Source: Hemicordylus capensis (lineage: Eukaryota > Chordata > Lepidosauria > Squamata > Cordylidae). Taken from it: a stretch of 64,000 bases of DNA. The DNA lies in NCBI RefSeq assembly GCF_027244095.1, contig NC_069658.1:262392687-262456686 (forward strand), read 5' to 3'. The notes beneath the pieces were generated by a model, which was given only the letters and a program-made list of their open reading frames with translations, searched no databases and was not told where the DNA came from. Below, piece after piece: positions 45,640-56,412 of the stretch (position 1 is its first letter; each line of letters begins with the position of its first letter). Both the position numbers and the translations under genes were made by a program.

Positions 45640-45740
45640 GTGATCCCCTTGGGGGGCAGAGAAGCCACTTTATTCATTGTTTGTTTTACTGTGTAAGCCA
45701 CTGTGGTAACTTCTGTTGAGAAGACAACTATAAACATTCA
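45640..45740 (+). mobile_element. L2-like 3' tail
   Basis: gatccccttggggggcagag, gtgtaagccactgtggtaac and aactataaacattc match the tail at 39105-39222. Confidence 0.6.
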
Positions 45741-47700
45741 TAGTTGTAGTCTTCCAGATGGGACTGCGCAGAAATCCTGGCATGCAGGCATGTCTATGTG
45801 CATAGAACAGAGTTGTTTTAGGATAAAATAGGACAGGGGCCTTGTGCCACTCTGAGCATCTCAGAAGGGTGGGATAGAAATCTAACTCTTACATAAAATA
45901 AATTGCATAGAAGAGTTGCACATAAGAATTGATGAACATGTCCAAGTCAGGGATGGAGCCTGCTGCCACGCCCTACACACCCCACTGACGGAGGAAGCCA
46001 CTGGCCTACACGACGCATAGTGTTACACAGCCACAACTGTTGTGCCCTGGGGAAGCCGTTTCTGAGGATTCAGAAAGCAGCCCTGACACTGCTAAAAAGC
46101 AGCAGTTGTGCAGAGCAGTCCAGAGGGGGAAACCGGCAGTAGTGCTGCTCTCCCACCCAACAGTTCTTCGCCATGCCAGGGCTGCCTTCTGGGTCTGCAG
46201 CTGCCCCAGGGCACAGTGTTGTAGCTCCATAATGCTGCAACAGTCCTGTTGGCAACTGGCCAAACATCAAACTTATGGCCGAGGAAGGGAGCTAAACCCA
46301 GGTCTTTCCAAATCCAAACAGTTGTTTGGAAAGCTGCTGTGGTGTAGTGGTTGACCACTACACCACATTAGCTTTCCAAACTGTTTTAAGTGCTTTGGGG
46401 AGTAAATAAATCAATACACTTACCAAACATCTTTGGGGGATGCCACATGGTCACTTTGAAGGTTGACACTGGGTCATCCTCCATTCCCCTCTGCCCACAC
46501 CACTTTTAATGGTTACACATTTTAATGGATAAACAAGTTACAGGGAAAATACTTCCCAAATTTATTTTTTATTCTTGACTTTACATTATGCATCTTACAA
46601 AATAAAATAAAAGATCAGTACAATTCAACTATGTTTACATAAGTTCATTAACCTTGTGTTAAGGGTGATACCTTGTGTTAAGGGTGAATGCATACAATAG
46701 GGGAAGGAAGTCTTGCTGTGCCTAATATGAATAATGATTGCAGTGTTATGATCTTAATTACATTTGGCCCATGGTTTGATAATGCAGAAGCTGGACACTC
46801 TTCCAAAGTAGAATAGTTGTGGACTGAGGTTATCCTGTCCTCATGGATATGGAGGGAGAAAATGTAATTAGAACTATTATCCTCAAAGTCTAGGTCAAAT
46901 AAGCCATCTAAAATGCTGCAGCAATGGAGATTATTTATTAAATGCTAGACTCAAATTTAAAAATCACACACACACACACACACGGACAAAGATGAGAAAG
47001 TATGGAAATAGTATACAAATATAATTCAAGATGTGTTTTCTCATATTCTGGGCTGGATACTCTGAGATGTGTACCTGTGTGAGGCTGGATGCTGGACTAG
47101 CTGGACCCTTTGTCCAATCCAGCAGGACATTTCTTATGCTCTTATGAAATGTTTTGGATTTTTTGCTATCATAATATACTGTGTATTGTTACAGAGCACA
47201 TTTTCCTGCACACGCAGGGACCTTTTGACAAATAGTTAACTTAGTCTGAGGGGGTGCATGAGTTGCTAATTTTAATAAATCAAGTAGCTTTATTTGGCAT
47301 ATAAAGGATATGAGATCAGTTTCATCAAGAAAACAAACTAAAAACAACTCATTAAATTCTAGGCAATGGTCTAGGCATAAAATAAAATAAAATAAAAAGA
47401 CATGTAATTGACTAGGCTTCAGCCAGGCTTTTAATTAATGTTGTTTTAATTGGTTTTAATGCTGTTTTAAAATTTTATTTTAAAATATTTAAATTGTTGT
47501 AATGTGTGTGTGTCCCCCCGCCCCATTTTTGTCTTAATGAATGTTTTATTTTGTTTTTATGTTGTTGTAAACTGCCCAGAGATGTAAGTTTTGGGTGGTA
47601 TAAAAATGGTTTAATAAATAAATAAACAAATAAATAAATAAATAACAGAGATGAGAGAGAAAGAGAAAGATGATGAGAGAGAAAGATAAAGTAAAATGAT
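45741..47700. other. Mostly unassigned, with small repeat pieces
   Basis: Holds a perfect 14-base hairpin (46338-46367, arms tgtggtgtagtggt and its complement), a CR1 3'-end fragment (47080-47150: gatgctggactagctggacc), an L2-type tail at 47420-47615 (gtaaactgcccagagatgta) and an (AAAT)-type run at 47615-47645. No gene. Confidence 0.5.
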
Positions 47701-48022
47701 GTAATGGTTAGGGATGCGCTATCTGATTAGTCATCGAATCAATTTGATTTGAATTGGGGGTGATTCACAAATTCAACCCTGAACTCAAATTGCCCTCAAA
47801 CTAGAGGGCCTGATTCGAGGTCGAGGAGAATAACCCTGATACGACCCGAATCGATTCGGTTGATTCATGTGCCATTTTGAGACCCATTTTTCTTGGAAAC
47901 TGGACCTCAAAATGGTGCTTTTCACCCAGGGAAAGCTGGTCTACCAATTGAGACTGGGAGGTAAACCAGCCCTCCACTCTGGAATTAGTACACCAGCCTG
48001 CCTCGGAGGACAGGTCTATCTG

Positions 48023-49074
48023 AAGAGGCGTATCTAGGGAAAATAGCACCTAGGGCAAGCACTGAAATTGCGCCCCCTGTCTAAACATCTGACACCCATC
48101 TTTCAGATAACTTTACCATAATATCAGCTGAAAAATACAAGTCAAGCTTGTTAATCTTTTAATATTTCAAAAACTATTTAGCAGTGGACATAGCCAGACC
48201 AAAAAATGCTGGGAAACTACAAATTTCAGTATGCTGGGGCTCATGAAATACCCAAATACTATGTGGAGGTGTACTTGGAAAACTAAACAGAAGTGCCTGT
48301 CTAATTCTCTACTATGCATTGTAGCATCACCATTACTTAAGTTTTAAAAATAAATGGAGACTTTGACTTTTCCCAGATACTCTGAAAATAATTAAAGGAT
48401 ATGCAGAGTAAACTGTGTCACTGCTTGGAATATATTCTAGTATTTCAGAAAGACAGTTAAAATGAGAGAAAGAGAGCAAGAAACTCCCAGTGGGCCTTAA
48501 TACCAAGGATTTCACACTGATTCAAAGACAAACTCACCATTAATAGCCATATTATGAAGACATCACATTTAACTCACTGATCACAAGAAGCAAAGTAAGA
48601 GCAAATGAATACAATCCTAGCTCATAAGCTTCAGCTCAGTATTCACAAGCCCTGATTCTCTGTACACAGCACCAAACTGAATATGTGTACAGTGACTTAT
48701 AGTATATTATTTTTAAAAAAATTACCTGTAGCCCCTTCGGGGGGCTTCCTAAAGGCCGTGGGCGGTCTGCAAAGGTTTCCCCTCCTCCCACTGGCCTCTA
48801 GGGACTCACAGGGACCATTTGAGCATGTGTGATGGCCTTTAAAAAAAATTTTTTAATGGCCGCTGAAAACAAAATGGCCACCACGCATGCTCAAATGGCC
48901 TCTGCAAGGCCTGGCATGGCCTAGGGCCTCACAGAGGCCATTTGAGCAAGCGTGATGGCCATTTTGTGTTTGGTGGCCATTTTTATTTTATTTTTTATTT
49001 TTAAAAAATTGTGCCCCCCTTCAAGTGGTGCCCAGGGCACGTGCCCTGCCTGCCCTACCCGAGATACACCCCTG
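48023..49074 (+). mobile_element. Non-autonomous hAT element, copy 3
   Basis: Left end aagaggcgtatctaggg and right end (reverse complement) caggggtgtatctcggg are flanked by the perfect 8-base duplication tctatctg (48015-48022 and 49075-49082). It shares the gcaagcactgaaattgcgcc segment with copies 1 and 2. The right part contains repeats of ggccatttgagcatg-like units. No transposase frame. It is inserted in an older repeat whose sequence continues on both sides. Confidence 0.88.
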
Positions 49075-49824
49075 TCTATCTGGGTAGATCTGTCCTCTGT
49101 GGCAGGCTGACATGCTAAATCTGGCATCAATGGCTGTTCTACCTGTCAATCCCAATTGGTAGATCAGCTCTCCTGTTTTTCTGGGGTGGGGGATTCTCCT
49201 AAAGATAAGGAGTGGGTGGGCAGTGGCAGCAAGAGAGGTCATATGCTCCTTACCCAGCCAGTGCGGCTGCTGGTGCTACCGCTCACCCTCCTGGTGTGGC
49301 CCCAAGCACACTCCTCTCACTATTACCAAACCACCAGCTCAGCAGAAGCTTGATTCTAGTCTCCGCACATGCACGGAGGCCATTTGTGTGGTGTCCTCAC
49401 ATGTCATGCAAAATGGTCCTTCCCAGCCACCCCTTACCATTGCAAGCCAGTTCATCCAAACTGGGACTGGCTCAGTTCGGTCATGGACCGAACTGCCTCT
49501 GGTCCACTCTGCGATCAAACTTCTGAACCAGCCCTGGTTTGAGGTGAACTGGTTTGCAACAAATAGTTTGTGCACAACCCTATAGCATTGGCTTGACCAG
49601 CTGCTTTCGGTGAATCAGTCTGAGGAGTCTGCAATTTGATTCGACCTCAAATCAAAATGAAAATTTTGATTAATATCAGCTCCTGAGAGTGTAACTAGTT
49701 AGCACAACAGCTTTGTCCTAGTGGGACATGTTTGTGTAAGCATAGTGTTAGTCAGGATATCAGGCAGCATTCATCATCATCATCATAATAAAAAGAAGTA
49801 TCCTAACACCATTGGAGGTTTGCT

Positions 49825-50147
49825 GGAGAGAAGAGCTGGGCTTGAGGAAGCAAGCGTGAATTGTTCCCTTTGCTCAGAAGGGCCTGCCCTGGTTTGCATT
49901 TGGATGGGTGACTACATGTGAGTGCTGTAAGACATTCCCCTTAGGGGGTGGCAGCATAACTCAGTGAAAGAGTATCCACTTGTTTGCATGCAGAAGATCC
50001 CAGGTTCACCCCCTGGCATCTCAGGTAGGGCTGGGAGAGACTCCTGCCTGAAATCTTGGAGAGCCACTCACTGCCAATCAGGGTAGACAATACTGAGCTA
50101 GATGAACCAATGTTCTGACTCAGTATATGGCAGCTTCCTATGTTCCT
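49825..50147 (+). mobile_element. Composite tRNA/5S-like SINE with CR1 tail, copy 4 (best second tRNA unit)
   Basis: In order: head gagctgggcttgaggaagca; 5S-like body gcctgccctggtttgcattt, ggatgggtgac and gagtgctgtaag; a well-preserved tRNA-like unit with A box taactcagtgaaagag and B box aggttcacccc; then a CR1-related tail with actgagctagatgaaccaat and ctgactcagtatatggcagc. It lacks the deletion in the tRNA-like unit seen in copies 1-3, so it represents another subfamily. Confidence 0.85.
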
Positions 50148-50199
50148 CATTGTTCCTTGGTTTGGTGCTATCCTCTTTTTTCCTGTATGAGTTAAGTAT

Positions 50200-51620
50200 T
50201 CTCTTCCCTCTTTTCTGCAATGCAAGTCATCCTATCTTGAGGGTGCTTTTTCCAAGGGAAATGGACTTTCAGGACTTTGTGTAATGTGTCGTTTGCCCTA
50301 GGGCTCCATGACAGCTCTCCAGGTAATTTCCTTGAAACTGTCAGCAGCTGCTGATGTAACAGCATCATCAGCTGCCTACTATTCCTCCTCAGATGATGCT
50401 CATAAAAACAGTTATCTTGCTCACTGGAAAGCCCTTTAGAGTTGGCTAAGCTATCTGGGGATCTCTGTAGTCAGAGGCAGAGTCAAGTTGCTGGGTTGCA
50501 GTAGACCTGGTAGGAATCAGTAGGGGAGGGTCACCTTCCCCCTTTTCTCTCTTATTTATATTGACCATAATGTAACCAACTTTGACTGATCTATTTTCAC
50601 CTTTCCCCTGCCCCTGTTCCCTATTTTCCATACTACTCACTTTCACATGCACACTCTGGTTCCTCTCCTTCTAAAACACACTGTTTCTAACTGCATGAGG
50701 CTTCTTTGCGTCTGCTTCATGTTTCGTCTTCTTATTCAATATAGGTGTATGTAGAGTCAAGGTGTTTCATTCATTCATGTTCTTTGTGAAAGAAAGCCAG
50801 ATTCACTCCTGTCTCCCTTCTCTGTCTACATGTCAGCCTGATCATTTTCTCTCCAATAGCTTACTCTAGTCAGCCTCCCCCACCCACTCTACACCTCTTT
50901 ATCCCTCTACCTCCCTCCCTCCTTCATCTGTATACATTATTTCATTTCCATTCCCTTCATCTGTATATTTCTGCTGATCTGTGCTTGGTTCTTTCTCTCT
51001 GTGTGTCTCCTACTCTGCCTCTTTCTAGGGACTCTCTTTGCCTGCCAGCCTCTCTCACTCACTCCAGCCACTCCTGAGCCCAAGCCTCTCACTTCCAGGA
51101 TCTCCCTCACCAGATTCTCTGGCTGAGAGGTCCATCGAGAGCTAATCCACTAAGAACTACCTTGACCATTCCTCGAACAAGACCTTGATCTCCTGCAAGT
51201 AGCAGAACAAGAAGTATGGTTGTGGGGCTGGGCATCTCCTTGGGATAGATGCCTCAAAGTTATTCTGAGCCAGCACATGAGATCGGACCTGAAGAAAGCA
51301 CACCTGCCTGTTTCTTACCAAGCCAGAGGTGAGGTTGGGGAGTGGAGATTTTGGAAAATGTCAAGGAGCTACAAACTGTATAATCAATATATGTTAAAGG
51401 AGAGGTATTGTAGAGATCAAAATCAAATATGCATTTTTTCAGTACATGAGAAGTAGCATTTTTCTTGATAGAAAGGTAACCATTTACTTGTTTGTATTTT
51501 TCTGAAGTTTCTAATTCTCACAGTTTTGGAACATGCATTTGCCACCTGGTAGTCAAAAACACAACTGGGTGTGTAGATTTGGAGTGGAGGGGCTACAGAA
51601 GAGAGTATCTTACCCCTCAC
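50200..51620 (+). promoter_or_regulatory. OR upstream block C: candidate promoter and leader exon for OR-3
   Basis: Aligns with block B over its length: ctccaggtaatttcc, ttcattcattcatgttcttt, the pyrimidine-rich part (50880-51070), and the donor-like agccagag/gtgagg (51321-51334). It carries an O/E-like ccctaggg (50296-50303). Downstream (51460-51540) it also aligns with block A. OR-3 lies 5 kb further on the same strand. The function is inferred only. Confidence 0.45.
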
Positions 51621-51768
51621 CCCGATCTGCCACTTTTCTACTCCAAACTGCCCCCATTTGAAGCAGCTTCTGGTCCTTAACTCAGCATTAAACTTCTGTT
51701 AAATGAGTTTGTATGCAATATATTTAATGCTATTCTTAATCAGATGTAAGTCCTACAGTCTAGCAATA

Positions 51769-51985
51769 GCACTTAGCACTTACATTTATATACCGCTTTA
51801 TAGCCAGAGCTCTCTAAGCGGTTTACAATGATTTAGCATATTGCCCCCAACATTCTGGGTACTCATTTTACCGACCTCAGAAGGATGGAAGGCTGAGTCA
51901 ACCTTGAGCCCCTGGTCAGGATCGAACTTGTAACCTTCTGGTTACAGGGCGGCAGTTTTACCTCTGCGCCACCAGGGGCTGCACC
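51769..51985 (-). mobile_element. tRNA-derived SINE with L2-type tail (ACA_SINE2-like)
   Basis: Minus strand: agcccctggtggcgcagagg (A-box region), ggttacaagttcgatcct (B box), body with ccttccatccttctgaggtc, and tail gtaaaccgcttagagagctc then tataaagcggtatataaatg. cagtctag occurs at both flanks and may be a short target duplication. Confidence 0.8.
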
Positions 51986-52671
51986 ACCAGTCTAGTATAC
52001 CTATTCTAAAACACACACACACACACCAACCAACCAATCTCTTTATACTTGTACGTGAGATGCTCCAACCCCTTCATAATTTGATTTGTATTCTCTTTTT
52101 AGTATCTTTTTCAGCACATGATATTCACAGTTTTAATTTCAGTCCCATCCATAATAATTTCTAACACTGAAATTTGCCCATGATAGTGATGATGATTGTT
52201 ATTACTGCTGCCATTTTTTATTTTTATTTTATTTTATTTACTTTCTGGTGCATGACCACACACATCAGCAAATACATGAAATTAAGATGTGAAGTTAAGC
52301 CCTGATGTCCATCACTTTGGCCTTATGCTGAATCTCTGTGCACATGCCTTGCTATGCATCCTGGATTTTTAAATTGCTAAATAACTGGGAAGGATCAGGA
52401 TCACAGCATGAGAGATGCGGCTTTAGTCAATTGGCCCACCTCAGCCACAATCCAGATTGAGACCCGCTGCAGCTGCTATTTCCCAGGAAGGAAGGCCCCC
52501 GTTTGTACCAATGGGAGCTTACTGCCCATGGCATATAGCAGGTGCAGAGGAGGGGGGACCTAGACCATGGACATACCATGAGGACCCCCTCCTCCCATGT
52601 CATGATCTCAAGCTGGATCACACTCCATTGCAATTGCTCTAGCATTAAAATAACACACATACTATTATTTA

Positions 52672-52706
<35 letters not shown>

Positions 52707-53092
52707 GCCAACACAATGTGCAGTGTGCATCAGCATAGGAAGGACTGTGGGTCTGCAAGGAGCCTCTAGCACCCCTGAAGCAAAGGCATGTTGCACAGCC
52801 AAGCAGACATGGAGGGGGGTGGGAGAGCGATTTTTTTGCTTCTCTCCAAAGGCCCATTCCACATGCAGGAATGCATTTCTGAGGGCCATGCTACCCTCAG
52901 TAACATTTTCCTGCAAGTGGGAAGGACATTTGGAGAGAGGGGAGAGAAGCAAAAAATTTTCCCTTGTCCATGCTCACTTGACTGTGCACGGTATGCCATT
53001 GCTGCAGTGTAGGGATGCTGGAGGCTCCCTGAAGACCCACAGCCCTTCTTAGGCTGACCTACTGATGTGCATCATGTTAGTTGGCATTAATT
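51986..53092. other. Unassigned, with an (ATT)n run
   Basis: (ATT)n at 52673-52706. Two similar ~100-base segments near 52790-52880 and 52895-52990 (both with ttcc...catgcagga or ctgcaagtggg and gagaagcaaaaa) suggest a diverged local duplication. No gene is supported. Confidence 0.4.
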
Positions 53093-53274
53093 TGATTGAT
53101 TGATTTAAGTGCCGTCAAGTCAGTGTTGACTCTTAGTGACCACATAGAGAGATTCTCTCCAGGATGCTCTGTCTTCAACTTGGCCTTTAAGGTCTCTCAG
53201 TGGTGCATTCCTTGCTGTTGTAATCGAGTCCATCCACCTTGCCGCTGGTCGTCCTCTTCTTGTAAAGCATATAG

Positions 53275-55303
53275 AAGAACAGGCCCTGCTGGGAGAGAAC
53301 CAGCATGGCTTCTGCAAAGGTAAATCTTGCCTTATGAGCCTTTTGGTGTCAACAAGTGTGTGGATAAAGGTGATTCAGTTGACATAGTATAACCAGATTT
53401 CCAAAAAGCTTTTGACAAAGTTCCTCATCAAAGACCTGTGAGAGAACTTAGCAGTCATGGGATAAGGAGACAAGTACATGTATGGATTGCTAACTAGTTG
53501 AAGGACAGGAAACAGAGTGTAGATATAAATGGAGAGTTTTCACAATGGAGGGAAGTAAGAAGTGGGGTCCCCCAGGGATCTGTACTGGGACCGGTGCTTT
53601 TTAATTTATTCATAAATGATCTAGAAGTAGGGGTAGGCAGCGAGGTGGCCAAATTTGCAGATGATACCAAACTCTTTCGGGTAGTAAAATCCAAAACAGA
53701 TTGTGAGGAGTGCCAAAAGGCTCTCTCCAAACTGGGTGAATGGGCAACAAAATGACAAATGTAGTTCAATGTTGAACAGAGTAAAGTGATGCCCATTGGG
53801 ACAAAAAAACCCAAATTCAAGTATATGCTGATGGGATCTGAGCTGTCGGGGACTGACCAGGAGAGGGATCTTGCGGTCATAAGAACATAAGAGCAGCCCT
53901 GCTGGATCAGGCCCAAGGTCCATCTAGTCCAGTATCCTGTTTCGCACAGTGGCCCACCAGATGCCACTGGAAGCCACAAGCAGGAGTTGAGGGTGTGCCC
54001 TCTCTCCTGCCATTACTCCCCTGCAACTGGTACTCAGAGGCATCCTGCCTTTGAGGCTGGAGGTGGCCCACAGCCCTCCAGCTGGTAGCCATTGATAGAC
54101 CTCTCCTCCATGAAGTTATTCAAACCCCTCTTAAAGCCATCCAGGTTGTTGGCTGTCACCACATCCTGTGGCAGAGAGTTCCACAAGTGGATCACGCGTT
54201 GTGTGAAAAAGTACTTCCATTTGTTGGACCTAAACCTCCTGGCAATCAATTTCATGGAGTGACCCCTGGTTCTAGTGTTGTGTGAGAGGGAAAAGAATTT
54301 CTCTCTCTCCACTTTCTCTACACCATGCATGATTTTATAGACCTCTATCATGTCTCCCCACAGTTGTCTTTTTTCTAAACTAAAAAGCCCCAGGTGTTGT
54401 AGTCTTGCCTCATAAGAAAGGTACTCTAGGCCCCTGATCATCTTGGTTGCCATCTTCTGTACCTTTTCCAGTTCTACAATGTCCTTTTTAAGATGTGGTG
54501 ACCAGGGTCGTGGTGGACAGTCCGTTGAAAGTGTCGGCTCAATATGCAGCATCTGTTAAAAAGGCCAGTTCCGTGCTAGGGATCATTAGGAAGGGGATGG
54601 AAAATAAAACTGCTAATATTATAATGCACTCATACAAAATGATGGTGCGGTCACACCTGGAGTACTGCATACAATTCTGGTCACCACATCTAAAAAAGGA
54701 CATTGTAGAACTGGAGAAGGTGCAGAAGAGTGCGACCAAGATGATCAGGGGTATAGAGCACCTTCCTTATGAGGCAAGACTACAACACCTGGGGCTATTT
54801 AGTTTAGAAAAAAGACGACTGTGGGGAGACATGATAGAGGTCTATAAAATCATGCATAGTGTGGAGAAAGTGGATAGAGAGAAAATCTTCTCCCTCTCAC
54901 ATAACACTAGAACCAGGGGTCATCCCTGAAATGGATTGCCAGGAAATTTAGGAACAGCAAACGGTAGTACTTTTTCACACAACGCATAATCAACATATGG
55001 AATTCTCTGCCAAAAGATGTGGTGACAGCCAACAACCTGGATGGCTTTTAAGAGGGGTTTGAATAACTTCATGGAGGAGAGGTCTATCAATAGCTACTAG
55101 TTGGAGGACTAAAGGCCAGCTTCAGCATTAAAGGAAGGATGCCTCTGAGTACCAGTTGCAGGGGAGTAACAGCAGGAGGGAGGGCATGCCCTCAACTCCT
55201 GCCTGTAGGCTTCCAGTGGCATCTGGTGGGCCACTGTGTGAAACAGGATGCTGGACTAGATGGGCCTTGCGCCTGATCCAGCAGGGCTGTTCTCATGTTC
55301 TCT
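53275..55303 (+). mobile_element. CR1 LINE (outer), interrupted by a second CR1
   Basis: Plus-strand pieces: a degenerate RT start, then VLGPVLFNLFINDLEVGVGS and FADDTKLFRVVKSKTDC up to about 53880; then from about 54510 VVVDSPLKVSAQYAASVKK, HLEYCIQFWSPHLKKDIVEL and LFSLEKRRLWGDMIEVYKIM to the 3' end with cctgatccagcagggctgtt at about 55300. Several frameshifts and stops. It is a fairly young CR1. Confidence 0.88.
53881..54509 (-). mobile_element. CR1 LINE (inner), inserted in the outer CR1 in opposite orientation
   Basis: The minus frame (54034-54552) reads PWSPHLKKDIVELEKVQKMA, YEARLQHLGLFSLEKRQLWG, FTQRVIHLWNSLPQDVVTAN, then the 3' UTR to the CR1 terminus at 53881 (plus: aagaacataagagcagccct). 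The outer CR1 reading is continuous around it. Confidence 0.88.
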
Positions 55304-55545
55304 TTCCTTCAACTTTTTCCAGCATTATGGACTTCTCAAGGGAGCTGGGTCTTCGCATAATGTGTCCAAAGTATGATAGTTTGAGCCTGGTCATTTGTGC
55401 CTCAGTTCTGGATTGATCTGTTCTATGATCCATTTATTTGTTTCCCTGGCTGTCCATGATATCCTCAAAAGTCTTTTCCAGCACCAAAGTTCAAAAGCAT
55501 CAATACTTTTTCTATCTTGCTTCTTCAAAGTTCAGCATTAATAGA

Positions 55546-56380
55546 GTACTCCTTTTCAATGAACAAGTTCAGAAAGCAGTTCACAAAGCAGAGAAATGAA
55601 AAAAGAAATGGTTCCCTGTCCCAAAAGGGCTCATAGTCAAAGGAAAGGAGAGGAAAGGGCAGAGATGCTAGCAACAGCTGCTGGAAAAGATACTAAGCTA
55701 AGAATGAAGAGGGACATTCATTCTCCTCCTAAAAACAAGAGAACCACCACTTAGAATGTGCCTCTTTGCCCATTTGCAGAGGTTATTTAGGAGTAAATTT
55801 CATTGCTTACAATAACACCAGGTTTGAGAAATCTATATGGAGCTTTTCAGAGTCTTACTGTGTTTTTACAATCCTACTTCGTTTACTGTCATCATCAGCA
55901 AACTTGACAACTTCACTGGCAAGACCATTGAGCAGATTTGAGTACCCTTTGATAGCGGTCCTCCAAAAGCAGTAATTTATAATTTTTCCATTTATCAATT
56001 ACTTCTAAAACTCCATGCACTATTCCTGGAGCAAAGTGTGGAGCTTTATGCCGTATGCATGCCGTTAGTACGTTCTCTTCTCATCATGCCATTGGTTCCT
56101 GATTTATACAAATACCTAAAAGATTCAGCGGCAATTTTCAATGAGTTTTAGGCACTAACTAAGCCATTTTTTTGAAGGGCAGTATATAAATCAAACAAAC
56201 AAACAAACAAAGTTTGATCCAGACTTGGTGAGCTGAACTAGAGGCCCAGTTCAAGTAGAGGAGGCACCGGATGTCTGGAACAAATCATAACCTGTCAGCC
56301 AGGTTATTTATTTATTCCAGGTTATTTATTTATTCCGTGCTTCTAGCTGTTCACATCAGCTGCCATTTTCTGTGAATTCT
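55546..56380. other. Unassigned stretch upstream of OR-3
   Basis: AT-rich, with no repeat identified except a short (CAAA)n run near 56193-56210 and a tandem 20-base repeat ccaggttatttatttattcc near 56300-56338. No gene. Confidence 0.45.
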
Positions 56381-56391
56381 CTGCTTCTTAT

Positions 56392-56410
56392 TAGCTTTCC
56401 TTGCTTTTAT
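56392..56410 (+). promoter_or_regulatory. Splice acceptor upstream of OR-3
   Basis: tagctttccttgcttttatag directly precedes ATG at 56413; the coding exon would start at or just before the start codon. Confidence 0.65.
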
Positions 56411-56412
56411 AG

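Larger units (their letters stand above)
53093..55545 (-). mobile_element. RTE/BovB-type LINE 3' region, split by a CR1 complex
   Basis: 53093-53274 (minus) translates to WMDSITTA.NAPLRDLKGQV then EDRASWRESLYVVTKSQH, a LINE C-terminus, followed by a tail (gagtcaacactgacttgacg) shared with the Sauria SINEs. The upstream part resumes at 55304-55545 (cagcattatggacttctcaa on plus). The 2 kb between are CR1 insertions. Clade assignment rests on the tail and C-terminal sequence from memory. Confidence 0.65.

Noticed and set aside
47703-49590. Outer MITE around hAT copy 3 (tagggatgcgc ... gcacaacccta)
   Set aside because: The ends look like inverted repeats, but I could not find a matching target duplication, so it was left out of the feature list.
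49948-50030. A free-standing tRNA gene (A and B boxes visible)
   Set aside because: It is embedded in a repeated composite SINE with a CR1 tail, and the cloverleaf is degenerate.
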